From the IMG/VR virus record IMGVR_UViG_3300024258_001044, positions 172,338 to 236,337 of that record: 64,000 bases of DNA, one strand, 5' to 3'. This DNA is from a virus. The translations under genes were made by a program, and so were the position numbers. Shown here one piece after another: positions 21,404 through 30,284 of this stretch (the stretch's first letter is position 1; every line of letters starts with the position of its first letter). The notes beneath the pieces were generated by a model that saw only the letters and a list, made by a program, of their open reading frames with translations, made no database searches and was not told the origin of the DNA.

Positions 21404-22299
21404 TTAGTACTGTCCGATCTGTTGATCGGTACTGCGTTTACTTCGGGAACAATTTCATCTGAAACAAATTCGTTAAGCGAATCTTTTTCGCTTCTAAGGT
21501 CTGGGTTAGTTAGACTTTGCTGAGTTGCTCTTGTTTGAAAAGAAAGTTCTTCGACAGCAGCACCTTGTGATGGTGGTGATGCAGGCACAGGTTTACCAGC
21601 AATATCTCTGGGACTTCTGTGCCATGGCATATAGTTCTTTCTTGTACCCCACCTACGTGTGATGACAAAGCTGAACTGATAGTTTATTATACCAGGAGAC
21701 TGAGCATTCTCTGTAATAGAAAAGTTTTCGAAGTAACCTCTATACCTTTCTCCACCAAAGTAAAGGTCAATAGATGTAGCAAATGCTGCCGCTGTTGGGG
21801 TTAAGTATATCTTTTCGATTGAAGGATCCTCTGTCGAATAAGAGTTGCTTACTGCATCGATAACAGAGTTGAATCCATCAACAACTTGAGACACCGCTCC
21901 ACCAGTTAATTGGTCAATGAGATTGTAAGCTGTATCCGGAGATGCTTCTGCATTGGCTGATGCAGCGACTGCGGCTATCTGAGCCTCCTTAATCCGCTCC
22001 AGTATAATTCCATTCATTTGAATTTGCTCGTGCCTATATACGTCTCTTAACAAATAAGCAGCCTCGATACCGCCTGATCCAGTTGTGCCACTGACACTCA
22101 TGGTGGACAAGTCCTCTCCCCAATACTGAACAGAAAAGCCACCTTTCGTTAGTGTCTTCTGAATCAGCTTTGTATCCTGAATCTGAATGTTCTCAGGGTT
22201 TACATAGAATGGTATAACTGCTCGTGCTGAGACGTTGAATGAACTAAGGCTATCCAAATCCACCGGCACGATAAATCGCATTACATTTCTTTTTGCCAT
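21400..22299 (-). CDS. Tail tube initiator / baseplate-tube junction-like protein, 299 aa
   Basis: Starts at ATG 22299 after AAGGGG. Residues 30-75 contain PFYVNPENIQIQDTKLI, then TKGGFSVQYWGEDLSTMSVSGTTG: the 'P-x-N-I-x-x-x-K...TKGG-x-x-x-QYWG' pattern recurs in baseplate/tube junction proteins located between tape measure and hub in large myoviruses. A second conserved-looking part (IDLYFGGERYRGYFENFSI ... INYQFSFVI) looks like a tube-type beta sandwich. The C-terminal 60 residues are Pro/Ser-rich and probably flexible. Position agrees with a gp48/gp54-like or LysM-like adaptor, but no LysM motif is evident. Its exact equivalent in T4 is uncertain. Confidence 0.6.
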   Translation of the reverse strand: MAKRNVMRFIVPVDLDSLSSFNVSARAVIPFYVNPENIQIQDTKLIQKTLTKGGFSVQYWGEDLSTMSVSGTTGSGGIEAAYLLRDVYRHEQIQMNGIILERIKEAQIAAVAASANAEASPDTAYNLIDQLTGGAVSQVVDGFNSVIDAVSNSYSTEDPSIEKIYLTPTAAAFATSIDLYFGGERYRGYFENFSITENAQSPGIINYQFSFVITRRWGTRKNYMPWHRSPRDIAGKPVPASPPSQGAAVEELSFQTRATQQSLTNPDLRSEKDSLNEFVSDEIVPEVNAVPINRSDSTK

Positions 22300-22308
22300 T
22301 GTATCCCC

Positions 22309-24120
22309 TTAGTTTGCTTTGGCGCCAGCGGTTCCTGGGCCTGTACTTGGTGATGCATCTACGGTCGCAGTGTTTCCTCCGACCAAACTCATAAATTGTC
22401 TAACCGCAGAATTGGTCAGAATATTATCTTGAATCATTGCATCAATATTCGACATCATTTCATCATACTTGGAGATTCCACCTAAAGGATTTTCCTTTCC
22501 ATCTTTTGGATCATCAGATGTTCCGAAGGCTTCTCCGAAAATAGAACTGATATGATCCTTAAGGGAATTGTCCCCATTCCTTGCAGCTTTGATTGAATCT
22601 TCAGCAGCAGATCTATGCTCACCCATAACCTCTTGCAATTTATCAAGGCCCCCGCGCATACCGTCATTCATCTCTGAAAGGGCAGCTTCGCCCAGCGTCT
22701 CTCTTCCAATAAAGAAAAGAGCTTCGTTAGTGGACATAGCCTCTGAGAGTAAACCGGATAGGAAGGCGTTTGCCTTTTCCTGTAGATCCATTGTCTCATC
22801 ATTCTTAGTGATCATATCTGTTAGGTCTTCGCCAAGACTTTGTGCAAGGTCTGAGTTTCCAGACTCGGTTGCCTTGCCCATTCTATCAAGAAGGTCTAAT
22901 GTTCTGATTGCTGTTTGGTCATCTAAGTTGTACATCTGCTGCAACATTCTCTGCTGAGTATAGAACTGAGCTTCGAGTGCAGGATTAGATGCAGCCTCTT
23001 GGACCGTAGTGATATCTCCACCAGCAAATGAGGCAATCGTATCCCTCAGTGCTGTCGCCATTTCTCCACCGAGTTTGGCTTGTGCTTGCGGGTCACCTTC
23101 AGCTTCAAGTAACTGAGCTTGGAATTGAATGCCTGCGCCCAATGCTCCACCACCCATCATGCTTCCGAGATTTCCTCTTTGAGCAGTCACATACATGGTT
23201 GAGTAATCGGTAGCTAATGCTCCTAATGAGTTTGAAAGAGTTGCTGCAAGCTCAGTTGCATTTTCAATACCGAGCCCCATGTCGCTAATCGTATCACCAA
23301 AGCTCTTTACCAGTGGTCGGCCGAAGTCTGCTGCGAGTCCAATCTTAGAAAATGTATTTCCAAGGTTCGAAAGTGCATCGGAGATTGATTTGACAGAGAG
23401 ACCTGTTGCTTCCGCTGTATCCTTGAACCCAGCCAACTGTTCCATTGCTTCTTGCGATTCAAGACCCTGTCGAATCATAGCCTGAGAAAGTGTTTGGAAA
23501 TAGTCTGCCGTCTCAAGACCAGAAGCTCCAGCCTGTAGTGTTGCTGCGGTTAAAAGATCCATTTTTCCAGCAGAAGAAATGATTGAATCTCCAAATCTAT
23601 CAAGGCTTACCCTGTTACCGGCAAGAGCCTTGGCAGTCTCGACAAGGTTTTCCTCCTTGAGCCAACCAAAATCAGCACCAATAATTGATGCTGCGACCAT
23701 CTTAATGTTTTGACCGTACCTACGAGCCTCATCAAAAGTTTTGCCGAATTGAGTACCTACATCATAGATGTCGCCATAGAGAGCTCTGTGTCCAGCACTC
23801 AGAGCGTCTAAGGCTCCCATCCCTTGATAATATGTATCCATAAGGGCAGTGACACTTTTAGCAAGAGCATCCATAGCATTACTGCCGTAACCAATTACAC
23901 CACCAAGAAGCTCAAGCCCAGGCACGCCATTAGTAATTCCCTGAATTGCGGTTCCAACAGAGGCAAACCCATCGACCATTGAGTTTGCAGCACCGAGCAT
24001 AAGTTCGAACTGCCTACCACCAGTAACCATAGACTCTGTCAGTTGTGTTATTGCATCTTCGGTGCGACCGGCAGCAGCAGCTACCCCTTCGAACCCCGCT
24101 CTTGTTCCGTCAATACTCAT
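22309..24120 (-). CDS. Tape measure protein (short), 603 aa
   Basis: Directly downstream of the frameshifted chaperone genes, the standard place for the tape measure gene. The protein is almost wholly helical and Ala/Gly/Met/Ser-rich, with amphipathic helices (LSNSLGALATDYSTMYV, MGKATESGNSDLAQSLGEDL) and a hydrophobic Gly-rich stretch near residues 70-110 (GITNGVPGLELLGGVIGYG), which in tape measures often acts in membrane passage. It lacks a peptidase or lysozyme domain. At 603 residues it would set a tail of roughly 90 nm if the usual ~0.15 nm per residue holds, short relative to the oversized baseplate genes. Confidence 0.72.
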   Translation of the reverse strand: MSIDGTRAGFEGVAAAAGRTEDAITQLTESMVTGGRQFELMLGAANSMVDGFASVGTAIQGITNGVPGLELLGGVIGYGSNAMDALAKSVTALMDTYYQGMGALDALSAGHRALYGDIYDVGTQFGKTFDEARRYGQNIKMVAASIIGADFGWLKEENLVETAKALAGNRVSLDRFGDSIISSAGKMDLLTAATLQAGASGLETADYFQTLSQAMIRQGLESQEAMEQLAGFKDTAEATGLSVKSISDALSNLGNTFSKIGLAADFGRPLVKSFGDTISDMGLGIENATELAATLSNSLGALATDYSTMYVTAQRGNLGSMMGGGALGAGIQFQAQLLEAEGDPQAQAKLGGEMATALRDTIASFAGGDITTVQEAASNPALEAQFYTQQRMLQQMYNLDDQTAIRTLDLLDRMGKATESGNSDLAQSLGEDLTDMITKNDETMDLQEKANAFLSGLLSEAMSTNEALFFIGRETLGEAALSEMNDGMRGGLDKLQEVMGEHRSAAEDSIKAARNGDNSLKDHISSIFGEAFGTSDDPKDGKENPLGGISKYDEMMSNIDAMIQDNILTNSAVRQFMSLVGGNTATVDASPSTGPGTAGAKAN

Positions 24121-24126
24121 TTAGAA

Positions 24127-25142
24127 TCAAATCCTTGTTTTTTTAGCCAACTCATCTAAGTCAATCGGAGCCTTAACTCTTCTGACTTTAGCGGGCCTCA
24201 TACTTTCTACATCATTATCAGTTAAATTAGCATTTTCTCTGATCTTCTGTAGAGCCTTAAGTAATGGATTCTCCTTGTAGTCGCCACTCTCAACAGCATC
24301 CTTAAGTTCTTCATCAAGGTGTGGGTTCTCTTTTCTTTCTCTGTAGTCTCTGACTTTGCGCACACCATCAGCATTCGTAAAGGATGCGAGGTATTCGACC
24401 AAGTCAAGTTGTCCCTTAAATGTCTCTTCTTCTTCCGCAGCTATCATGTGAGCATACCAGCGCCACTGAGCCCCATTAATATTTTCGAACACAGGATCGT
24501 CAACAGTGCATTGCCACATCTTGCATAGTTTAAAGCGGAGCCTGCTTACGGACTCCTGCGTTATTTTTTTAGTTTGTCCTCACCTTCGGGATCATCGGAA
24601 AATATCCCTTCAGACCCGGAGTTTAACTTCTCATATTCAAGGAACAGTTTGTTGACAAGTATTGATTGCCATGTGTCAACATAAAGAAGGCAGTTCTCGT
24701 AATCTGTATACTCCCTGTCTTCGCCCCCTTCATAGATATCTTTCAATGGGACATCGTTGATACTCTGTATGGACATAGCCAACGTGCATGCCTGAACATA
24801 AGATGCCATTTCTTTTCCACGGCTCGCAAGCTCTCTGATCACAACTCTTTTCTCAGAGTTTGTCAGTGTGGCAATTTTAAACTTATATCCGCCAATCTCA
24901 ACTTCGGCAGTATTCCTTCCCAAGAAGACCAAATCTTTCAGGTCCATCAATTCTCTTGGCTTGAAATCCTTTAGAGGTTTATTACCTACAGACTCGGAGT
25001 CCATAAGCTCTTGCATCTTGGCGGTAGCACCAGTAAGGTTAGCGGGAGCTAACTCCTCTTCTTCGGGTGCTTCATCTTTGGCTCCACGCCCTCTTCTTCT
25101 GCCGCCAGCCATAGGGTGGTCAGACCCAACTTTTTTACTCAT
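24127..25142 (-). CDS. Tail assembly chaperone, -1 frameshift fusion (gpGT-like), 338 aa
   Basis: Product made when ribosomes slip back one base on AAAAAAA at 24564-24570. The upstream frame then continues into the downstream frame: after the two lysines it reads ITQESVSR..., passes 15 codons of otherwise untranslated linker and enters the 130-residue downstream frame (MWQCTVDD... LAKKTRI), ending at 24127. The downstream frame has no ribosome site of its own at its first ATG (24519). The gene pair lies between the tube and tape measure genes, exactly where gpG/gpGT of lambda and its equivalents lie; those proteins hold the tape measure soluble and recruit tube subunits. The downstream part is charged and helical, as in other T domains. 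Note the coordinates span one re-read base. Confidence 0.85.
24537..24556 (-). other. Probable frameshift-stimulating hairpin
   Basis: Read on the minus strand, GGAG-T-CC / GG-CTCC can pair around the loop GTAAGCA, with one bulged T. It begins 7 nt after the slippery heptamer, within the 5-9 nt spacing typical of -1 stimulators. Confidence 0.6.
24561..25142 (-). CDS. Tail assembly chaperone, unshifted form (gpG-like), 193 aa
   Basis: Starts at ATG 25142 with AGGAG 5 nt upstream (a GTG one codon earlier is too close to the ribosome site). The N-terminus is basic and disordered (GGRRRGRGAKDE), then acidic, followed by a compact domain from about residue 55: FLGRNTAEVEIGGYKFKIATL and helical ELASRGKEMASYVQACTLAMS, the beta-then-helical layout of many tail assembly chaperones and XkdN-like proteins. 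It ends in GEDKLKK and TAA right on the slippery run. Made in excess over the 338-aa fusion in related systems. It is preceded by a terminator and a probable promoter, which fits separate control from the tube gene. Confidence 0.8.
   Translation of the reverse strand: MSKKVGSDHPMAGGRRRGRGAKDEAPEEEELAPANLTGATAKMQELMDSESVGNKPLKDFKPRELMDLKDLVFLGRNTAEVEIGGYKFKIATLTNSEKRVVIRELASRGKEMASYVQACTLAMSIQSINDVPLKDIYEGGEDREYTDYENCLLYVDTWQSILVNKLFLEYEKLNSGSEGIFSDDPEGEDKLKK
24564..24570 (-). other. -1 ribosomal slippery site A AAA AAA
   Basis: On the coding strand the codons are CTA AAA AAA TAA; the seven A residues form the ideal heptamer X-XXY-YYZ directly before the zero-frame stop. Slipping by -1 opens 145 more codons down to 24127. 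Both P-site and A-site lysine tRNAs can re-pair perfectly. Confidence 0.85.
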
Positions 25143-25175
25143 CACAACTCCTTATGCATAAGATAGTTCAGTTTA

Positions 25176-25183
25176 CATTTTAC
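25176..25183 (-). promoter_or_regulatory. Candidate -10 element GTAAAATG upstream of the chaperone/tape measure unit
   Basis: Minus-strand GTAAAATG lies about 34 nt before the chaperone start and just after (downstream of) the hairpin terminator at 25197-25227. The same octamer class GTAWAATG occurs in four other gaps of this window. No conserved -35 box was found. Confidence 0.45.
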
Positions 25184-25196
25184 CATTAAGACAGAT

Positions 25197-25227
25197 AAAA
25201 AACGATACCAATTAAGGTATCGCTTTT
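25197..25227 (-). terminator. Hairpin terminator after the tail tube gene
   Basis: Seven-base stem CGATACC/GGTATCG around a 6-nt loop, flanked by A and T runs on both sides so that on the minus strand it ends in TTTTTT. Outer segments AGTTCAGTTT and AAACTGAATT (25165-25174 and 25229-25238) can extend the pairing. It separates the abundant tube product from the chaperone genes and may also act as a partial attenuator; it could work in both directions. Confidence 0.8.
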
Positions 25228-25253
25228 TAAACTGAATTAGTTATTGATTGTAT

Positions 25254-25862
25254 TTAGAAGGATGCGGAGATTAGACCTGGGAAGTCGAGAGAACCTCTTC
25301 TGGAACCAGAGTCAGCCGCAAGCTCAATGTCATCAAACTGTGTACCGGCAAGCTGCCTACCGCCACCTACACCCTGACTGAGCGCAACTGCTTCTCCGCC
25401 TCTGAGTGTATGAATTGTTTCTACAGCGACACGGCAGTTCTCAGTAATGATATATTGCTCAGCCCTGTATGGCTTGCTCAATGATTCAAACCAACAATTA
25501 ACGAATGTTGTGATAGTAGCATCGTTACCGGTTCCGCTGAACTGATCGATTACTACAATGTCGAATGGGATCCTCTGAGCCTGAATATTCTGGAAGCCTC
25601 TTGAAAAGGACTCCGTAATGCTCAAGCCATCATAAACGATTCTTTCGATCTGAAGTGTGATTTCAGTTTTGGCATTCGGGACGATCTCGATTGTGCCATC
25701 GAAACCAACTTCGCCTACGCGGACAGTCTGTCTGTTCTGCTCAATCTGTAAAGACTGTACCGCACCTACAGGTTCATTGTTAACCATGATCACTATCTGA
25801 GTTGATAGTGAGGTATGTACGGTGCTGTCAAGAATGCTACCTGATTTTGGATATGTAGCCAT
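25254..25862 (-). CDS. Tail tube protein, 202 aa
   Basis: Follows the sheath gene with a strong AGGAG site before ATG 25862, and is ended by a terminator: the usual sheath-tube pair of contractile tails. The sequence is a beta-rich protein (SLQIEQNRQTVRVGEVGF, TEITLQIERIVYDGL, IPFDIVVID) with the strand pattern and length (150-200 residues) of tube proteins such as T4 gp19. The C-terminal ~35 residues (GGEAVALSQGVGGGRQLAG) are Gly-rich and may be exposed. Confidence rests on order, size and general beta pattern. Confidence 0.8.
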   Translation of the reverse strand: MATYPKSGSILDSTVHTSLSTQIVIMVNNEPVGAVQSLQIEQNRQTVRVGEVGFDGTIEIVPNAKTEITLQIERIVYDGLSITESFSRGFQNIQAQRIPFDIVVIDQFSGTGNDATITTFVNCWFESLSKPYRAEQYIITENCRVAVETIHTLRGGEAVALSQGVGGGRQLAGTQFDDIELAADSGSRRGSLDFPGLISASF

Positions 25863-25873
25863 TTATATTCTCC

Positions 25874-28800
25874 TTAGCTAACGCCAACTTCGATGTCGAT
25901 GAAGACGAAGTTGATTGGGAAGACCGGAGCAAATCTGAGGAACACGTTCCACTGCCTTGGGTCAACCTTATCTCTTTCTACTCTGACATTCTCGAAGCTG
26001 CTGATAAGTCCTTGTGTTGCAAGTGCGCTAAGCAAACCTACAACCCTGGAAGTTATAACACCCTGTGTGTTTACGTCCTCAACCGTACCAATGAAACTCT
26101 GGAGACCTTGTCTCAGAACTTCCTTTACTCTGTCTCTAATAAAGATTATGGAAATTTCCTCATCTTCAATAAATCCGGACTGACTTGTGGTTCTTCCATT
26201 GATCACTTTTCCGCCGCCTGTGATAGGCTGCAAAATAGTTGCTCCGACACCACCAAGTTGATTCATGGTGAGTGGCTTAAGCTTCTTATCTCTAAGGATA
26301 GAGAATCCTGAAAGTTCTTTGTTAGTCAAAGGAATCGCGACGTTCTGCTGTGAAGAGAACCAACCGGCTGCTGCTGCACCAATGTAGAATCCATCGATGT
26401 AGGTATTTGTTCCTGCAACATTTCTGACAATCCTGTCAGGCCAGAAGTACATAGCTCTTTTAGTCGTGAAGTTATCGCTTAACTTGTAGTTCACCAAGTC
26501 TTCGGTGTTTCCATCAAGAACCTCTTCGGCGTCGTCGCCCTGGATTCCTTCAAGAACTCCGATGTCCTCGACTGCAACTTCTTCGTTACCAATCAATGCG
26601 TCAGCAGTAACACCCTGCATCGCACCAATGAGAGCAACTCTTTCTTTCTGAATCGCGATAGAAGACATTGTCTCTACGTGATTTACTGTGGCTCTGAAGA
26701 TTCCACTCTTATTCTGTGTTGGAACAGGAACAACAATCTGGCAATCAATTGCTTCGAGAGACTCAAGAGCCTCGAACCAGTTGACATCGTAGAAGTCTGC
26801 ATCGAGTTCATCGATGTAAGAGATCCTAAGACCGTCGCCATCCTGTAGGGTTCCACTATCTACAAGGTCCTTGTGTAGCATCAGTGCTGCGCTGGTATTG
26901 GTTGTGTCACTTTCGTCCTTGATAAAGAACTGAATGTCATAACCGTTAGCGATAATTGCTGTTTCGTCATCATCGTTACCAAGAACATCAACTGTGTTGT
27001 CGTCCTCGATTGACTTAACGATAAGCTCTACGCCTGTGCTTGTGTTTCCAAAGAGATATGTGCTGATGTCGTCTGCGGTTGTGTAAACAACTCCGTCAAC
27101 ATCTTCAACTGCCTGGACAACAATGATTGCACCTACATGCTCGGCATCAAAATCTACCTCATCAGTAGAGAATGTTCCGTCTGCGGAGGTTAGAGCGCCG
27201 TCATAACCTTGTGCGATAATCTCTGTATCAGTGTTAACAACTGTGTAAGAGAAAGTATAGTCAGAACTTGTAATGAAAGTGTTCTGTCCTACTGAACTAT
27301 CAAACTGTGAGTTGTAGAAGGAAACTTTGTTCGGGAAAATCTGAGTCTCTTCGTCGTCTCTGACCACGAAGATGTTAACCTGAGTGTCACCATCTGGTTT
27401 CGCATTCTTCAATCCCTCAAGAGGTCTTGGGATGATGAACTTAAGATCGTCAATCTCGCAGTCATCTGCATTTCCACCGCAAGCGTTAAATCCACCGTCG
27501 CCGTTACTATCCCTTTCCTCTACAAGAGTCTGGGATGTTCTCGCAGGCAATGCCGGTGCAGCTTGAACTGCCCAGACGCCTGGAGCACCGTTCTCAAATG
27601 CCATTTGTGCGGCAAGAGACACTGTGTTAGTTAAGCTTGGTGTTCCATGCTTGGCTACCAATTCGTTTGCACTGGTGAAGAACTCAGGATCGTTCAGATC
27701 GAGAGTAGATACATATCTTGCTTCAAGTTCATCACCTGCTGCAAGAACCCTTGAGTCTACATCGATAAAGAATTTATCTCCGACTGCATAAGGTACTGTT
27801 CCTTCATCAATAGCGAACAATAGGATTCCATTGTCCTGAAGAAGATGCCATGTTAGACCTGTTTCTGCAAGTCCATCTGCGTCATCATCAGCCATCGCTG
27901 GGAAGCCTGCCGTTAGGTCTCCAAATTGTGCCACCCTTATTCTTCTCGAAGAGGTGATCGAGGTAATCTCGTATTTGCCAACGGAATCTCCACTGCAAAT
28001 CATAAGAACCTTTCCAATATCGGATGCGGCAAACTCACCTGCGGTAGCTGGGGCTCCAGTTACGCCATTGTGAGCTACAGAGTCGTCATCAATAAAGAGA
28101 TCATTTGCTCTAATCTCCCAATCGATACCAAGGGCACCAGTCGAAAGAGAGTCTGTTTCAAGTGTGAGGGTTGTGATTCCTGTGCTTGTATCGTATTCAA
28201 TCTCATCGATTTCGATTCCAATGTAACCGTCGATGCAGAGACTATCACCTGGAAGCGCCTGACCCTGAGTTACCAAGTCGCCAAGGAATTCGAAGGTATC
28301 AGTTGTTCCAGTAGAATCATCACCGGCATTGAGCACGGCAGAACCAACTTCAAAGTCGGAGCTATCAGCTACGATGAATGAGTCAGCACAAATGTCGTCA
28401 GTTCCGGAAACAGCGCCTGCTGTACCGGTTTTGTAATCACTGTCGAACAGGATTGCGCCACCACTCTCGTCTCTTAATTGACCAGAAAGGGAGCCTGTTA
28501 ATGTGAACTTAGCTTTGCCCGGTACCGGGTCGCCATTTGAATCTCTAATGACGCTTACGCATCTTACAGTCCATCTTTCGGCAGGAGCGGAATCGTCAAC
28601 AACTGATACTAAATCAAAAGTACCGCAGGTGCCATCGATGATAACTCCTGTACCTGTGCTGAGAGAGCTTGCTGAGTAGCTCTTTCCGTCCTGATCCCCA
28701 ATAGATGCACCTTGTAACTCAAGGCAACCGGTGTCTGGGTCAACTCTATAGTCAAATTCTTTGCTGAAACCGTTAGCATCGATTTCATCTTCGGTACCAT

Positions 28801-29083
28801 ATAGTAAGGTACCATTAAGGCGTAACTCTGTACGACCGCTAACTACAGTTTCAACTCCAAGCTCGAAGAATTTACCTTCTCCTGAACCTGTAGGGCTGCA
28901 ATCAGAACTACCATCAGCACCACCGCCAACGGCAGATGCTACTATGATTTCTTCTTTAAGACCCTCACCGACGATGCAGGGTAACCTTAGACCTCCAGGG
29001 ATAGATACACCTCTGGATACAACTCTATCCCTTGCAATCACTTTAGGGGTTTGATATCCGCTTTGACCTGGAAAATTAGGCAT
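25874..29083 (-). CDS. Tail sheath protein with very large central insertion, 1069 aa
   Basis: The C-terminal ~250 residues are clearly sheath: GFYIGAAAAGWFSSQQNVAI, IPLTNKELSGF, then IIFIRDRVKEVLRQGLQSFIG, and a last domain with VDPRQWNVFLRFAPVFPINFVFIDIEV, the conserved strand that extends to the next subunit. The N-terminus (QTPKVIARDRVVSRGVSIPGG) also fits a sheath arm. Sheath proteins usually have 380-700 residues; here about 500 extra residues, Asp/Gly/Ser/Thr-rich and Cys-containing, lie between the two conserved ends and would decorate the outside of the tail. Start ATG 29083 has a strong CGGAGG. The 67-nt gap upstream contains AT-rich TATAAT/TATAAA-like words but no convincing promoter. 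Confidence 0.88.
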   Translation of the reverse strand: MPNFPGQSGYQTPKVIARDRVVSRGVSIPGGLRLPCIVGEGLKEEIIVASAVGGGADGSSDCSPTGSGEGKFFELGVETVVSGRTELRLNGTLLYGTEDEIDANGFSKEFDYRVDPDTGCLELQGASIGDQDGKSYSASSLSTGTGVIIDGTCGTFDLVSVVDDSAPAERWTVRCVSVIRDSNGDPVPGKAKFTLTGSLSGQLRDESGGAILFDSDYKTGTAGAVSGTDDICADSFIVADSSDFEVGSAVLNAGDDSTGTTDTFEFLGDLVTQGQALPGDSLCIDGYIGIEIDEIEYDTSTGITTLTLETDSLSTGALGIDWEIRANDLFIDDDSVAHNGVTGAPATAGEFAASDIGKVLMICSGDSVGKYEITSITSSRRIRVAQFGDLTAGFPAMADDDADGLAETGLTWHLLQDNGILLFAIDEGTVPYAVGDKFFIDVDSRVLAAGDELEARYVSTLDLNDPEFFTSANELVAKHGTPSLTNTVSLAAQMAFENGAPGVWAVQAAPALPARTSQTLVEERDSNGDGGFNACGGNADDCEIDDLKFIIPRPLEGLKNAKPDGDTQVNIFVVRDDEETQIFPNKVSFYNSQFDSSVGQNTFITSSDYTFSYTVVNTDTEIIAQGYDGALTSADGTFSTDEVDFDAEHVGAIIVVQAVEDVDGVVYTTADDISTYLFGNTSTGVELIVKSIEDDNTVDVLGNDDDETAIIANGYDIQFFIKDESDTTNTSAALMLHKDLVDSGTLQDGDGLRISYIDELDADFYDVNWFEALESLEAIDCQIVVPVPTQNKSGIFRATVNHVETMSSIAIQKERVALIGAMQGVTADALIGNEEVAVEDIGVLEGIQGDDAEEVLDGNTEDLVNYKLSDNFTTKRAMYFWPDRIVRNVAGTNTYIDGFYIGAAAAGWFSSQQNVAIPLTNKELSGFSILRDKKLKPLTMNQLGGVGATILQPITGGGKVINGRTTSQSGFIEDEEISIIFIRDRVKEVLRQGLQSFIGTVEDVNTQGVITSRVVGLLSALATQGLISSFENVRVERDKVDPRQWNVFLRFAPVFPINFVFIDIEVGVS

Positions 29084-29150
29084 TGATTAATTCCTCCGAA
29101 ATATTCGATCAGACTGATTCATTTGAATTCTTTTATATTAGTAGGTTAAA

Positions 29151-29966
29151 TTATATCTCTATCGAGACTATTTCCAGAACATCATCAAACATAAGTTGCT
29201 GCGCATCTTCTGCTGTTGCGTTCGGTGGAATTGGAGTCCTTGTCGAATCGAAATAAAATACTATCTTCTCGATTACATTGTCCAGTGGAATTTCAGCTCT
29301 CCATTCAGTCAGAGTTTTTAATGTAACCGTATGACTGTACACATAGTCATTAGCATATGGCTCAGCGTTTTCGGCGGAAATTGATGTGCCCTGAATAAAT
29401 AATCCATTGGCACGAAGATCGTTCCACGATACATACTGAAGCTCAGTCGATACAATTTCTGTAAGCTCTTCAAGCTCTGTATGGCTTTCTGAGTATATGG
29501 TTACGTCGAAGCTCATATCCCACAGTCCGGCATATACCCTATGTGTAGGAGTCTTTATCTCGACCAATTTCCCATAATCATTTTCTACAACATCCTTTCG
29601 ATACTTGAAGGTTGCGTTTTGGTTCATAGACAGAGCCTTGTAGGATCCGCCACCCGTCTTCACCGTGATTGCAGGATAGAATTTTACATCATATCTGTAT
29701 ACATCAGAGATGACAATCTTAGTGGTATCTTCACTATCAATATCTCCACCTGTCATGTCAGGAGTCAATGGAAAACCAAATTCATCCGTCCTGTAGGTGT
29801 AGATATTGTCCTGCTTAAATCTTCTTCTGAGCACGTCAATAAGCAAATTCTTTGGCTGAACAATGCATACCTGTTGTATGATATAGTTATCGCTAAAGAA
29901 ATTTGAGTATACCCTATGATCTCCATTTAAACCTGTTCCGGGTAAATTTTGAAGATCATTTGCCAT
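29151..29966 (-). CDS. Tail terminator/sheath-completion-like protein, 271 aa
   Basis: Immediately upstream of the sheath gene in transcription order. Residues 40-110 (NLLIDVLRRRFKQDNIYTYRTDEFGFPLTPDM ... KIVISDVYRYDVKFYPAITVKTGG) look like the helix-plus-beta layout of small tail-terminator proteins that bind other structural subunits (T4 gp15/gp3 position), while the second half (SFDVTIYSESHTELEELTEIV) carries a second alpha/beta segment. No specific family signature is firm. Role is inferred from position next to the sheath. Confidence 0.5.
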   Translation of the reverse strand: MANDLQNLPGTGLNGDHRVYSNFFSDNYIIQQVCIVQPKNLLIDVLRRRFKQDNIYTYRTDEFGFPLTPDMTGGDIDSEDTTKIVISDVYRYDVKFYPAITVKTGGGSYKALSMNQNATFKYRKDVVENDYGKLVEIKTPTHRVYAGLWDMSFDVTIYSESHTELEELTEIVSTELQYVSWNDLRANGLFIQGTSISAENAEPYANDYVYSHTVTLKTLTEWRAEIPLDNVIEKIVFYFDSTRTPIPPNATAEDAQQLMFDDVLEIVSIEI

Positions 29967-29980
29967 GTGCTGTCTACCTG

Positions 29981-30283
29981 CTATTCTTTAATGAATCGTT
30001 TCAGTTCAGACTTTATTGCCTGATAACTTTCGTCTTCACCTATAGTAGAGTTATTAATAACCATATTCCTCGATACCATAAGTTCAACTGAGATAAGATC
30101 ATCTTCTACTTTTCCACTATGTGAGTCAGGTTTAGTAGTTATCTCTACCGTGTCCCTATCCACCATAACCTTCACCTCTTCAAACCCCAAATCACTATCA
30201 ATATGATTTACAAGATTTTTAATCAAATCCCCGAACTCTTCTCCACGTCTATTCCGTGGTAAATTAAATCTCAATACCAGCAT
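29981..30283 (-). CDS. Small unknown tail-region protein, 100 aa
   Basis: Compact alpha/beta protein with an N-terminal strand and Arg/Glu-rich loop (LVLRFNLPRNRRGEEFGDLI), a central strand pair and a C-terminal helix ending KSELKRFIKE. ATG 30283 comes just after the stop of the coiled-coil gene (TAATATG). No family recognised; located in the tail completion cluster. Confidence 0.6.
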   Translation of the reverse strand: MLVLRFNLPRNRRGEEFGDLIKNLVNHIDSDLGFEEVKVMVDRDTVEITTKPDSHSGKVEDDLISVELMVSRNMVINNSTIGEDESYQAIKSELKRFIKE

Positions 30284-30284
30284 A

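Noticed and set aside
29084-29150. TATAAT/TATAAA-like words before the sheath gene as a promoter
   Set aside because: One overlaps the stop codon of the preceding gene, the region is simply A+T-rich, and the GTAWAATG octamer is absent.
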